A stretch of 64,000 nucleotides of DNA from Eutreptiella sp. 'Long Island Sound 2002' (Eukaryota > Euglenozoa > Euglenophyceae > Eutreptiales > Eutreptiaceae). Of this stretch, positions 1-11,300 are shown one piece after another. The number at the start of each line of letters is the position of its first letter. The first letter of the stretch is position 1. The DNA lies in the NCBI GenBank assembly GCA_964036045.1, contig OZ038383.1, positions 37,371,294 to 37,435,293 on the forward strand. Reading direction: 5' to 3'. Below the pieces are notes generated by a model. The model did no database searches. It was given only the letters and a program-made list of their open reading frames with translations, and was not told the DNA's origin. The position numbers and the translations under genes were made by a program.

Positions 1-546
1 GCGGACAGGGACAGGGCGGTGGCAGCGCGGGAGCGCAGGGTGCGGGAGGAGGCGGAGGCGGTGGCCCGGGGGGCCCGCTGGGTCCTCCCGGATCCGGAAG
101 GGGACACCCCCTCCACGGATGTGGAGGGGCGGTCGCCGTCAGGGAAAAGGGCCAGGGAGGAGGGCGAGGAGGCAGGGCAGGATAGGGGGAAGCGGCGCAG
201 GGGGGAGGAGCGAGGGGCAGGGGAGGCGGAGCAGGCACCGCGGCCGGCCAGCCCCAGTCCGGAGCCGACGCCGACGGACTGGGACTCGGAGTCCCCGCCG
301 CCGCGGCAGTATGCGCCGCCCCTGGTGCGGAGGAGACCCAGGACGGTCGCGGGGTGGACGGAGGGGGACGTGGCGGAGCTGGCCCGCTACGTGAAGTGGG
401 CGGGGAAGACGAGGGGAAGGCGGGATAAGAGGGGGGCCCGCCCCTTCAGTGACTTGGTCGGCAGGGCGGGGAGGCCCGGGGAAAGGGGGCCGGAGATGGA
501 AGAGTGGCGGTGGAGGAGGATGCTGGGGGCGGCGCTCCCGGGGTAG
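1..546 (+). CDS. Partial basic, proline-rich ORF cut by the window start (unrecognised)
   Basis: The frame is open from the first base, so the true start lies outside the window; the first ATG-independent residues are ADRDR. About 180 residues are visible, ending at a TAG at 544-546. It is rich in Arg, Glu, Gly and Pro with a KRAREEGEE-type basic/acidic stretch (possible nuclear signal) and ends in a Trp/Arg-rich tail (EEWRWRRMLG). I recognise no domain. Composition resembles the accessory ORFs of the GC-rich LINE-like element at 30.6-61 kb, so it may be the end of a related retroelement ORF on the plus strand, but I could not align them. A GC-rich chance ORF is the alternative. Confidence 0.4.
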   Translation, partial: ADRDRAVAARERRVREEAEAVARGARWVLPDPEGDTPSTDVEGRSPSGKRAREEGEEAGQDRGKRRRGEERGAGEAEQAPRPASPSPEPTPTDWDSESPPPRQYAPPLVRRRPRTVAGWTEGDVAELARYVKWAGKTRGRRDKRGARPFSDLVGRAGRPGERGPEMEEWRWRRMLGAALPG

Positions 547-1231
547 CGCCTGGACTGTCCCCAGGACAGGGGGAAGAAGCCCAGGGTTCAGATGCTGCGA
601 GAGCTGTTGCAGCGGGAGGGACGGTTCGGTGCCGACGCGTAGGGCCGGGCAGGGGGTGGAACGGGGAGCGCTAGGGGCAGGGGGCCAGGGGCGTGCGGAG
701 AGACGGGCAGATGGGATGCAGGGAGGCGGACGCAGGGGGTCGGCGGAGGTGGAGGAGGTCGAGAAGGGGATGTGACGGACACGAGGAGAGGAGGAGGGGA
801 GCAGAGAGGTGCAGGTGCGCAGAGGAGGATAGGGACACGGCTGAAAGTGGAGGGGGATGTGGTGATGGAGGACGCGGACGAGAACCCCAAGCGGAGAGCA
901 CAGGACCAGCGGCGGGGGAGAGGGGAGAAGGGGCGGCGGAGTATTGGGGCGCAGGAGAGTGCGGAGGAAGCAACCGGGCAGTGGGACGCGCGACGTATCG
1001 TGGGTACGGCGAGCAGAGTGGGGCAGAAAGGGCAGCAGACGGGAAGCAGTATCGGGATGTGGTACAGTGACGGAGCGGAGCGCGAGGTCCTGACTGGCGT
1101 GAACAGCCGGCGAAGGCGTGGAGCAGCGCTGTGCCCCTCGGGTGCAGCACGGCGCCAGGGCTCGGGCTTGCAGCTCTCTGCGTGGCAGGAAGGTGCTACA
1201 TTGGAATCATTGAGCTTTCGTGCGCCATGTT
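547..1231. other. No gene seen: G/A-rich low-complexity DNA
   Basis: Purine-rich sequence (GGAGG, GAGGAG runs) gives overlapping open frames on both strands made of Arg/Gly/Glu or Pro/Ser/Leu only. None has a recognisable domain, so I annotate no gene. Confidence 0.5.
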
Positions 1232-1504
1232 TCAGACCTCCGCCGGATAGTCCACTGTGGTTGACATCTTTGTACAGAAGCGGGCAATGGACGCCAGACT
1301 CTCTTGTACCACTACCCCTATTTGGTCGGTGAACACTTGGTCCGGCAGGTCGGGAATGAACGCATCACAGCTGTCCGGGTACAAACGGCGGCAGAACACA
1401 CCCGGTAGTTGGACAGACAGGTTAGGTGCAATACATTGGGTTGAAATTCCTTCCGAGGTGCGTGTACATGTTTTGTGGTTCCGAATGTTGCCTATTCTGG
1501 TACC
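1232..1504 (-). CDS. Short coding-like frame, possible exon or retroelement remnant
   Basis: On the minus strand a frame is open between an upstream stop at 1505-1507 and a TGA at 1232-1234, about 90 codons. Its second half has a balanced, protein-like composition (for example LPGVFCRRLYPDSCDAFIPD, then QESLASIARF), unlike the low-complexity frames around it. There is no obvious start codon, and I could not place a splice acceptor with confidence. I do not recognise the family. It could be a terminal exon, a fragment of a transposon protein, or chance. Confidence 0.25.
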   Translation of the reverse strand, partial: GTRIGNIRNHKTCTRTSEGISTQCIAPNLSVQLPGVFCRRLYPDSCDAFIPDLPDQVFTDQIGVVVQESLASIARFCTKMSTTVDYPAEV

Positions 1505-2817
1505 CTAACCCTATGATTTTGGTATCATAACCTCAAGCCTAAGACGAGACGACAAGTGCAGAGAATCAAGCACCCCGGGCGTGGGTGCTAGCACCGGGAC
1601 AACAAGTGGGGAGCGCACTGCCGCCGGCACCTCAACTACTGGCGCACCTGCAGCACAATGACCAGCATTCCGTACCTCAACTCCCTGCTGTGATGGAAGC
1701 ATGGGGGGTACAGGGCCACATTCCAGACCACAGATACACCCACCCCCCCCCCCCACACAGGGCGCCAGGCAGCCAGGATGGAGGGAGAGGCGGGGACCGA
1801 GGGAGCACCCAGGGGAAAGGGTAGGGGCGAGGGGGAGGGGCAGGGGTAGGGCACGCGAGTGGCACACGCGAGAGACAGCGCTGCACGGACAGGGAGGGCA
1901 GACGTGCAGGCAGGGTGGACAGCGAGAAGAAGAATGGGAGGGGACACAGGCGAGAGAGGGGGTGCAGGGCAGCGGGACCAGGGTAACACGAAGAAGAGCA
2001 GAGGGCACACGCAGGGCGCGCGGGAGCAGCAAGGAGCGCGAGCACAGAAACAAAAAAAAAACGGCAGGACGGGCGGACACACAGGAAGGGCACATAGAGG
2101 TGGCAGGGCGCGGGAGGTGGGGGGAACAGGGGGCCAACGAGGGCGCAAGGGAACACAATGTCTCTCACAGAGAAGCACCATGCCGATGACCCGCATAGAG
2201 CCGAACCGGCCGCCCCGCCCGACCATCAGGAAACTGATGGAGGGGCGGCCGGCGGGAGAGGACGACGGGGGAGTCCCCCTGAAGTGGTGTCTGGGGAGGC
2301 CACCCAGGTCGGCCTACAGGTCAGAAGACAGGGGGGGGGCCCTGAGGCACGAGAGGGCACGCGAGATACAACCATGGCGCGGAGACGACCAGCGGCGAGC
2401 ACATGGAGCAGGGGAACAACACTAAGAGGGCGGGCAGGAGACAGAGGGGAGGGGAAGGGTAGAGAGGAGAGAGAGCGGATACATGTACAGCAACGCGGGC
2501 TGAATGGCTGGGATGCCCGGCATGGCCCGGGACCGCCAGGGGCAACGCCACAGGATGGCGGAGGGACTGGACGTGAGCACCCAACAGAACCGAGACAGAT
2601 GGCGATGCAGTGTTGTTCTGCGTGCATGCAGGGAGGAGGGAACCAAGCGGAGAAAAGCAAAAAAAAAAAAGGAAACAACCGCGGACAACACCCCGCAGCA
2701 CCACAAGGAGGCGGGACGGAAAAGGACGAGTGGCTAGGGCCAGGCGACGGCCCCAGGTGACTAGGACAGCTAGGGAGACGGCACAGGAGAGAGGGGCGGG
2801 GGAGGGAGGGGAGGCAC
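1505..2817. other. No gene seen: purine-rich low-complexity DNA
   Basis: Long GA-rich tract with a poly-C block near 1745-1755 and A-runs near 2050 and 2660. The open frames on both strands are compositional. CCCTAACCCT at 1503-1512 resembles a telomere-type unit but occurs only once. Confidence 0.5.
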
Positions 2818-3316
2818 CCGTGCTAGGCGCACGAAACGGTCCCCGGATGGATGAGGATCCAGTGGGCCCGCGCCACAGGGTTGCTGGCGGCCCTTTGGGG
2901 TATAAACACGGGAAGAGGGATGGGATGGGGCCGCACGACAACCCGGGGGTATAGGCCTGGGCCACAGCACGGGGGAAGGGGGCAGGAAGGGAGTGACCCG
3001 TGCTAGGCGCACGAGACGGTCCCCAGATGGATGAGGATCCAGTGGGCCCGCGCCACGGGGTTGCTGGCGGCCCGGTGGGGTATAAACACGGGATGAGGGA
3101 TGGGATGGGGCCGCAAGACAGCCCGGGGGATTAGGCCAGGGCCGCGGCACAGGGGAAAGGGACGGGGGCGGGAAGGGAGCGACCCGTGCTAGGCGCACGA
3201 AACGGTCCCTGGATGGAAAAGGCCACGGTGGGCCAGCGCCACAGGGTAGCAGGCAACCCGGGCGGGGTATAAACACGGGAGGATGGGACAAGGGGACGGG
3301 GCGGGGGAGGGCATAT
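2818..3316. repeat. Tandem ~180/186-base units, three copies
   Basis: Units begin with GTGCTAGGCGCACGA near 2820, 3000 and 3186. Units one and two are 180 and 186 bases long. Each holds ACGGTCCC..GATGG, a GGGGTATAAACACGGGA box and a downstream G-rich tail. The third unit loses similarity after about 3316. Such TATA-bearing repeats resemble promoter monomers of retroelements or spacer promoters, but no coding element directly follows on the plus strand. Confidence 0.75.
2901..3273 (+). promoter_or_regulatory. Three TATA boxes, one per tandem unit
   Basis: TATAAA occurs at 2901, 3081 and 3268, always inside GGGGTATAAACACGGG. Conservation of the box while surrounding bases vary suggests repeated core promoters pointing to the plus strand. 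What they would transcribe is unknown. Confidence 0.35.
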
Positions 3317-4086
3317 GGCTAGGGCCGCAGAGCGGCCCGAAGGGGTGGGGAGTCCATGGGACGCTGGGAACGGGCCGGTGCCGGGATGAGGCAAAGGGGA
3401 ATGGGACATGGGAAGGGCAGGGAGGCCGAAAGCGCCAAGCAACAGCCCCCTGGGATTGGGAAACCAGTCGCCATGGAGTGGTGAACCATGGGCCAACCAT
3501 GGGGAACCTGGCCACGGGAAGTCGGGAAAATGCCCTGAACTCCGGGACGGCCGTGAGGTGTCCGCAGGGGTGAGGGTTGACCTTGAGATCCCCGGGTCAA
3601 TGGCCTGAGTACACGGAGGTTCACGCGTGAGCGGGACCAGGGGGAACGTGGAAAGGGTCGCCCCCTGGCCTCCAGCCGTGGATGGACGACAACCAAGTGC
3701 ATCCGGGAGCCGAGTGGGTACTCCAGCCCGTGAGGGATGGGGAGAGATGGAATGTGGTTGACAGAGAGAAATGCTCCGCTGTCGGCGAGGGCTATCCACA
3801 GGAAACCCGCCTGCAGGCGCCCAATAGGCTGTGCCAGGGGGGGAAGGCCGGGGGATCCTTCAAAGGGTGACCGGAAGGAGCTGAAACCGTGAGGGCAGCG
3901 ACTGAAGGGAGCCTACCACCGGTCATGCCCCAAGGCAACCTGGTTGAAGATCTCGGCCGTGAGGTGAGACAGGGGTCGCCAGGGGAACTGATGGTGGAGA
4001 CCACTCCTTCCCGCCAGAGGCGGCCACGGTGTAAAACAAACAAGGAGGAGTCAGATGAGGCTGCGGACGCGGCCGCCCTTACTTAC
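3317..4086. other. No gene seen between TATA repeats and truncated retroelement
   Basis: GC-rich sequence without a convincing frame. It does not resemble the presumed 5' LTR of the neighbouring element at 7.57-8.3 kb, so the 3' LTR of that element appears to be missing. TTAC repeats at 4079-4093 lie at the junction. Confidence 0.4.
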
Positions 4087-5285
4087 TTACTTCCCAACAG
4101 GGGAAGTGGGTTCTGAGGTTGACTCTAGATCTACCTCCTCCAGCAACAGCTGGGCTAGGAAGGCACTGTGTTTTAGATCAACACAGCTGGGATCAACAGG
4201 AGGGATAGTGCCGGCGATCTCAGACAGTTGGTCGTCAGCATCCTCCTTAACAGCTGCAGGTTCCAGATAGCCATCGGGAGATTCATACCCTGTAGGTGTG
4301 GCAGATAGGTGCTCGGGAGATCGGTTTTTGACATCAGAAAGAGTCACGCCACGATTTTCGGCCATGACCTCTTTCAGTAGCACCTGATCTAGGTCACACA
4401 GGGGTACAGGATTGCGAGATCCATCGACAATCGATAAGAAACTGGCCCACTCAGGGGCCTGCATAGCTGTGTCTGAGTCCTCAGGCACATAGATGGGACC
4501 GTCGGGGAGTTGCACTCTTCCCACGGTCATTCAATCTAGCATCCGGCGCCAGTAAGCGTGTTCACCAGAGCAGCCCCAGTCAGGGGTGCACATGACAACC
4601 CTTCCTCCCTCATAAGTGATTTCGGTTAGAACCTTCGCGAGCAGGGAGAAGGGAGGGTTAGCATACGCTAGTCCCATTGCTTTCCAGAAGAAACGGAAAG
4701 CGTTGTTCAAATATTTCGAGCAGTACAACTGCATGATGTGCTGATGCCGGCTCGCAAACAATTCCACCTGGATCCCATCCAGGTTTACCTGAAGGGCCGC
4801 CAGTCCATTTTCAAGAACGTGACGGGCCAATTGGTAGTTTTCAGTACGATAGATAGTTTTGGATGCGTAGCGCAGCCCAGACGTTTTTCGTCCTGACAGC
4901 TCAGAAGGTATGGAGAAGAGCCCACTGCCAAAGTCGCAGTGCAGAGAATAGGGGCGCTGGAGAGACAGCATTTTTACCCTGGGGGATTCTTCGTAGGAAG
5001 TCGGTACCAATGACGATGTCAAAGACGTCGGTGTCCAACACTCTGCAGTGTTGGGTCACAGTTTCGTCGCCCAGGCATATAGTCACATCGACCCCCCCCA
5101 AGGCATGGATGGTACGCCCATCCCCTACTCTTATGGCCACAGTCTTAGTTTTCTTGAAAGTTTTTAGCAGGCGCCAGGCCACTATAGAAAGTGTTCCCAC
5201 CGGTGTCAAGCACCTCTCGAAAAACATCATCCCGGATTTTCACGAGGATCCAGAAAACCAAGTCCTCCTGCTCGGAGCCGCCCCC
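4087..5285 (-). pseudogene. Aspartic protease and downstream pol-type fragment, frameshifted
   Basis: Directly after the gag TAG, the same frame encodes a retropepsin-like active-site block VLDTGGNTFYSGL, then stops. The following sequence (TVAIRVGDGRTIHALGGVD..., ...VFDIVIGTDFLRR, the protease C-terminal lobe) is in another frame, so several bases appear lost near 5175-5190. A second shift near 4978-4985, at a G run, leads to a conserved-looking segment (LSLQRPYSLHCDFGSGLF ... PDWGCSGEHAYWRRMLD). In-frame TGA at 4531-4533 separates this from MTVGRVQLPDGPIYVPEDSD..., which ends at 4087. I infer a once-continuous polyprotein, now non-functional. Confidence 0.65.
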
Positions 5286-7481
5286 CTACTCCTCAGCAGG
5301 GAATTTGACCTCCACCCCTGCAGCCATGAGGGACTTGGCCATCCAGGCCAGTCGCCTCTTCTTGGAGTTATTCCCCTCAGGAGAGGCGTTATCCCCCTGT
5401 GGGCGCTTCTTGGGGTCACTTTCTGCAGGAGGGGGAGTAGCAGAAGGCGCTGATGAGCGCCTCTGGGGGTTAGGGTGTCCACCTTTGCCACCCCCCTTGC
5501 CACCTCCTTTACCACCTTTATCCCCATTCTGGGGGGTTCTGATGGGTGTTTGGTTCTCCTGGCGTTCAGCCCCCTGCCGCTTGAGTTTATCACTCTCGCG
5601 TTTCTTGATGTGACATTTGTCCTCGTAGTGACAACGTTTACCACAATAGCTACAGGTGATGGTACACCTGAAATGATCCTGATGGGTCACAGTTTTCCCA
5701 TCTTTGGAGTGCTGCTGTGGTTCCATCTGCAGCATACAACTACTGCGGTGGTCGCAGTCAGGGGCATGACAAGGTCCCCCCTTGTCATTGACAGGTTTAT
5801 AGTAGAACAGAGGGGGTGTACCTGCATCAGGTTTAATCTCAGTCATGGCACGTAGGTTACCCCTTCCTTTACCACCTCCATGGTTGGCGTTAGTGGGATT
5901 TTCAGGCCCTTTCCCTTCGCCACGCTCGGGGGTAGGGGTACCACCTCGACCCAAGTGCTTCTTGAGGAATTTCTCCATGTGGGAGTCATTCTCCCTCTCA
6001 AGAACTAGCTCGATCAGCAGGTCCACCAGGTCGTCATACGAGTGGGTCCGGCTCTTCCTCTCAGAGGTAGCGCGGCAGTCATCCCACGTACGAGTAGGGA
6101 TTTTACTCATGAGCCACAAGGTGGGCTCAGTGGCTCCATAGGAGCCCACGTTCATCCGTGAAAACAGATACTCTAGGTCGCACACGTATTCAGACACTCG
6201 CGCAGGCGAAGGAAACTCAGGGAGCATAGGTAGCTCCCCTATCTGTGTGCGCACACTGAGGTCAGTCTCATAGACTGGCAATTTTTTCTCCAGTCTTTGG
6301 AGTACTGCAGCCCACATTGAACAGGCTTTCACAATCTGTTTCACCTGTTTTTGGGGAAATTTTCTTTTGCATGAGCGTTTCAGCAGTGAGCATTTAGTGG
6401 CCACATCCACAAGGGATGGGCGGGTTAGCAAAAGAAACTCAACAAATTCTTCTGCCCATTCTGGCAGATTTTTCGGGTCGAACTCAGGCAGCTCAAGCTG
6501 AATGTTAGCCTGTGCAATAGGTCTGCCACTCTTCCCACCCCCAGGGGTTAGGCCTGAAGGGGGGGGAGATACACTGGCAAGGGGTGCCAGGGCTGACAGC
6601 CCTCTCTTCTCAGTCTCTGTCACAGGCACGTCCTGTAATTCAGCAATAGGGACTGTCCTAGCGCAAGGATGAAAGGGGCTGGGGCAAGTGACCTTGGGTA
6701 GCAACCTGGACACCCTTGATCTTTTGAGATCATCAGCCAATGTGCTCAATCCAGGTGAAGGTCAAAGTAGTGCTGGCTTGGGTAAGGGTTCGGTGATACC
6801 CAATTTTGCCTTGACAGCCTCTGACAAAGCTGTCACATCCGGGTCTTCAGAACCGGATAGAAGTTTGGCCAAACGTTCGGCCGTGCGATCCAGAGCCCCA
6901 TAGGTGGGCTCTGGGTGAAGAGGATCCAGACTCTTTTCAGGAGCCCTTGAAGTTGTCGGCAGGTCTGGATGCCATGCTCTCGGGTGCTCGTGTACTCTTT
7001 GTCGTCTCGATAGTGATACTGTGTCCGCTATGTCTGTAGATGGCCCCGAATAAAGAAAAGAACCCGTCTCAGTTTGAGGCGGAGACCCGAGGGCATCAAG
7101 AGGTACTTCTCCATCTTCTCCTACGGTTGACTTGTGGTACTCCTCGTGGAGCATAAACTCGTCCATCCTCCTTCGTAGGTCCTCTTGTTCTTCAGGACCT
7201 CCAAGAACCGTAGAAGAAGAGGCCGGACAGGCCGACCGGGCGATGGAGGCTTCGACTCGCCTGCGGAGCCGTTGCAGGCTGTCCTCATCATAGGCTGCTA
7301 AGGCCTCCATGGTTAAAGGGACTATTCTGGGCGCATCTTGATTCGCACTTCTGTGCTCTCGATCTTCCTGAGACCCAGATGCTGTTCTGATTGGCGGTTC
7401 ACTCTTTCGGTGGGCTACACTGCCAACTTGTACTTGTACACGTCTGATCGGCCAGGTTCTGGAGGACAGTTGAGTGGACAT
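5286..7481 (-). pseudogene. gag: gag polyprotein with CCHC zinc knuckle, broken by one TGA
   Basis: One frame runs from an ATG at 7481 (MSTQLSSRTWPI) to a TAG at 5286, interrupted only by TGA at 6762-6764 between ...KPALL and PSPGLSTLADD. A CGA-to-TGA change would explain it. The C-terminal half has a capsid-like helical region (SVRTQIGELPMLPEF...), then a Cys/His-rich stretch HAPDCDHRSSC and the knuckle CSYCGKRCHYEDKC (C-x2-C-x4-H-x4-C), followed by Gly/Lys repeats and a basic KKRRLAWMAKSL tail. The role would be RNA binding and particle assembly. The gag stop is UAG followed by GGGGGC, and the same frame continues into protease (see findings). Confidence 0.75.
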
Positions 7482-7547
7482 GTTCAATGTGCTTTTCAGT
7501 GTGCTTTTCTTGTGCTTTCGCTCAGAGTCGGTTCGAAAGGTACTCAG

Positions 7548-7565
7548 GGTTTGCCTCTGCTACCG
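7548..7565 (-). other. Primer-binding-site-like motif (initiator tRNA-Met type)
   Basis: The minus strand reads CCGGTAGCAGAGGCAAACC, close to the TGGTAGCAGAGGCTAC primer site of the intact chromovirus at 28,046-28,061. It lies about 70 bases upstream of the gag ATG, as expected for the junction of 5' LTR and leader. Confidence 0.5.
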
Positions 7566-7776
7566 GAAAGATGTCCTTGATTAGTGCCCTAGATTGTTTG
7601 ATGAAATCCCGCAGGTTTTGAAGTTGAAAACCCAAATCAAAGCAGCAAGTAGAGCAAGAACAGGATGTGGATCGAATCAATGAATAGTTTGAAAGCCACT
7701 GTAACACAGGAGGGCTGCAGATACACAAAGCAGGTATGAATACGAAGATTCAATCACAAACGAATAAATCAAATGC

Positions 7777-7784
7777 TTTTTATA
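7777..7784 (-). promoter_or_regulatory. TATA box of presumed 5' LTR
   Basis: The minus strand reads TATAAAAAGC about 210 bases upstream of the primer-site motif, a normal place for an LTR core promoter. Confidence 0.4.
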
Positions 7785-8308
7785 CGAAAACTGGCATGAC
7801 TCTTGCCTCCCAATTAGCCTCAAGCACTTCATGTGCACTCTTTTGGATGAAATGGAGTTGTTTCCGAATATGGGGCAAAGGAGTTAGGCCAGACACAGAT
7901 TATGACTTGGCCAAGCAAGGGAACTCAGAAACAGTTAGAACGTAGAACCACAAAAAGTGGTAGAAACGATTGAGTATAGGGGTCTTGGGTCGGGAGACCA
8001 CTAGGCTTAACCTGCAAGGCCTTAGGCAAGAAGTGCCTATTTGATTTCGGTATGACCTCCATGAAGGAAGATACCTCTGCTCAGTTGAGTGGTAGGGGTG
8101 CACTTCATGGGGGGCTCGGGTTATAACCCTAGTTACTTTGAGAAAGTGTACTTTAAGCTTGAAAAGAGTGATGAAAAGAGTTAAGTAAGCCTTGGCATCA
8201 ACAGAAGGGTTTTGAGGGGGGCTTGGCCTGGATCAAGCCCTCCAAGAAGAACGTGGCAGTCACCTTTTCTTACTTTTGCTACTATTTGTATGAACAATTC
8301 TAAACGTG

Positions 8309-11300
8309 AGATCTTGATATGGGGAGAACTGCAATAGGGCTGGTTTTCCCCCTTTGGGTTACCCCCTCAAGGCATCAGTCCCACGATCCAAGCCCCCCAA
8401 ACACACCACATACCCTTGGGGTGGAATGCAGTAGATCCTAGGGGTGCTGTATTACTTCTTTCTCTCCTGGTGCGCACGCGACACAAATCGCGATCGGGCC
8501 TGAGCCTACTGAGTTTTCATTTTTCATTTCTGGTTTCCGCGGGTCTGAATTTACGAGATCGTGGATTTCTGTGGTTTTAGGCCCGTACAATCTGATTGGT
8601 GCTCTTGGTTTGGTATGAGGAGCTGATTTCGCCGTTCACACATGTTAGAGGTCCGACACACATGAATTTTTGTCGCTGTAGCGTTGCTCGTAGTGTATAG
8701 CACTCAATTGTGTCGCTTTGGTATTAGTAGAAAACTGAGTGTCTATTTGTTGTGCGCTTGTTTTGTATGTTTACTTATCTATTTCATAGATAATTATACG
8801 ATGACATTATGTAAGGTTTATTGTTCGAATGTTATGTCATACTCTGTGGAAGAGAACTTCAACAAGGATCAAGACCAAGTTTGGAAAGTGTCTTTGCTCG
8901 CCTTTGTCATTGTGCATCTACTTTGATTGAGGTTTGTGGTTTCCATCCATGTCCCGTGCTACAGAATAGACATCCTTGGTCATTGGCAAGTTGTATTGTT
9001 TGATTTTGAGTTCAAAATTTTGACAATATCATTGGGAGAAAGTTATTTGACTTGACCAACATGGAAGATCCTTACAGTGTTATACTTATCTTATATGGGG
9101 ATGCATGAAACTAACTTCTTGCTCTTTGCCAGGACTACATTGATGTGGTGTCCATTTCTTGCACTTTCTCCAATCCATTCTCGGCGAATTATTTAATTCG
9201 AAAAAATTCTGGAAGGTCACCCACACCCTATTTGAAGGTCGATCGACTCAAATTTGCATGAGTTCGAGTTTATTTCGACCTCTATGACGACTTCTTTGTC
9301 TTTGACAAGACTGCATTGGTGTGGTGAAGGTTATCACTCCACTTGTCCATTTTTTACACTTCCCCCAATCCATTGTGGGCGAACTATATAATTCCAAAAT
9401 TATTTTCTTAAACCCACACCCGGTTTCGAGGTCGCTCGACTAGAAATTTGCATGAGGTCGAATTTATTTTGACCTCTTTTGCACACATTTTGATGACTTT
9501 TGTTGGCCTATTTTTGCCTTTTTGGCCATTCTGCATGTGTGCCTATTCCGTGTGTACCCCAAAGTCACACACCAAGGTGTATAGACTTTAAATAATTTTG
9601 AAGTGCGTACACCCACCCTATTTGAGAGTCACTCGACTCAAATATGTTTGAGTTTGAATTTGTTTTGAAATTTACTGCATACTTTTTTGGGCTTTGTTTT
9701 GGCCATTTTGGACATTCCTGGCCATTTTTGACACTTCTTCACGTGTCACTTCCCCCAAATTATTTTGGGTGGAAAACTAAGCCCAAAAAAATTCCACAAA
9801 GGGGCACACATCCTATTTCGAATATGCCCCACTCGAAGATGCATGATTTTCAAATGTATTTCGATCTCAATTGTACATATCTTTGGGCTTTGTTTTGGCC
9901 TTTTTTTTGACATTTTTGGCCATTTTAAGCATTTCCTCATGTGTCACTCCCCCCAAAATGTTTTTGGGTTGGGAAACTGAGCCCCAAAAAATTCGACAAA
10001 GGGGCATACACCGTATTTTGACCATGTCCCACTGGAATATGCATGATTTCTAATTTACTTTGAACTCCATGGTACATATTTTGAGGCTTCGTTTTGGCCT
10101 CTTGTGGCATTTGTGGCCAAAATCAACATGTATTGATATGCTACGCCCCCCAATCTTCTTTGGACTGGTGCATCAAGCCCAAACTAATTTGACAAGGGAT
10201 CATGCAGCCTATTTGGAATGCACTTGACACAATTATGCATATATTTTGACTTCATGTGAGTGCATTGACCCATTTTTCATGATTGTTTTGGTCAGTTTGT
10301 GGCATTTTTTGATCACATTTTGGGCGACAGTGACCGGATTAACATATCAAGGGATCCAATGCCCCTATTTTGGGGACGAGAATACTGCTGAGGCTTGGAA
10401 AATTGCAAATGACCCTTGAATTTTGAATTGTCTGTTCATTTCACATCCTTTCTCCTTGCCCAACCTACTCACCGCATACATTCTTTTTGATTTTTTCCTC
10501 AACCTACTACATGCTCAAGGAGAGGTCTTTTTTCTCAACAACGACTGTAGATTATATGATGACACCTGGGTTGTAGCCTTGTATGTACATGTGGAAGTGT
10601 GGTATATGTTTGGACCCAACCTTTCCCGTTTACCTCCGAGTCTCGCCAGACCTCCTGTTTGTCACTATTCTTTCCCCCCATCTTTGGCAGGTAGGACCCA
10701 TCCTCTTGGGATGTGGGATGCCACATTTAAGTTGGTCTTCATTAATGAACTGGTGCGGCTTGACTTTTCATGGACTCTACTCTCTCCACATCACACACAC
10801 ACAAACATACTCACATACACGTGATTTTGCCCCGGCTATTCTTATTCTGCGATGTCATTCAAGCTTAATGGCCCGCTTCCTCCTTGCCTTCTGTGCATAT
10901 GTTCAGCACCGAACACGGGGCTTGGTGACCGCATGGCGCGTCCCGGGAACGCCCACAACCTCCATTCCTACGGAGACCGGTGCTAGATGGACCATTCCTG
11001 GTGTCCCCCCGTTGAAGCCGATCTACGGGCACCTGACGTTTGGTATATGCCGGTTACAGGTAGTCATTCACCCCTCCGGGACATGAGTTGTCTGTAGGGC
11101 AGGGTCAGGGGATCCGCTGCACTTCGGCCGTGATGTGATGTGGAGCCGCCGACACATAGACAAATCAAGTCTTGGGTGTGCATTGAGCTTGTCTGGTTTG
11201 GTGTTTTCCTTTCTTCCCTAACCCCCCATGTGTCCTACGCTCTTCTGCTTGGTCACATCCGGACCAACCTGCATGGCTGTAGTTTCATACCAGCCCAGAG

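Larger units (their letters stand above)
4087..8300 (-). mobile_element. Decayed, 3'-truncated LTR retrotransposon (gag + protease region)
   Basis: Reading on the minus strand: a presumed LTR with a TATA box (7777-7784), a primer-site-like motif at 7554-7564, gag with a CCHC knuckle (7481-5286), then protease and downstream pol-type sequence to 4087. Reverse transcriptase, integrase and the 3' LTR are absent. The coding part carries two in-frame TGA stops (6762, 4531) and two frameshifts (about 5175-5190 and 4978-4985). From memory the gag/protease type is common in dinoflagellate genomes and belongs to the Ty3/gypsy side; the missing RT prevents confirmation. The outer end near 8300 is approximate. 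Confidence 0.7.

Noticed and set aside
1503-1512. Telomere-type CCCTAACCCT
   Set aside because: It occurs once, not as an array.
9644-10053. Short Phe/Gly-rich frames in the AT-rich repeat
   Set aside because: They are translations of diverged ~190-base repeats with no conservation between units.
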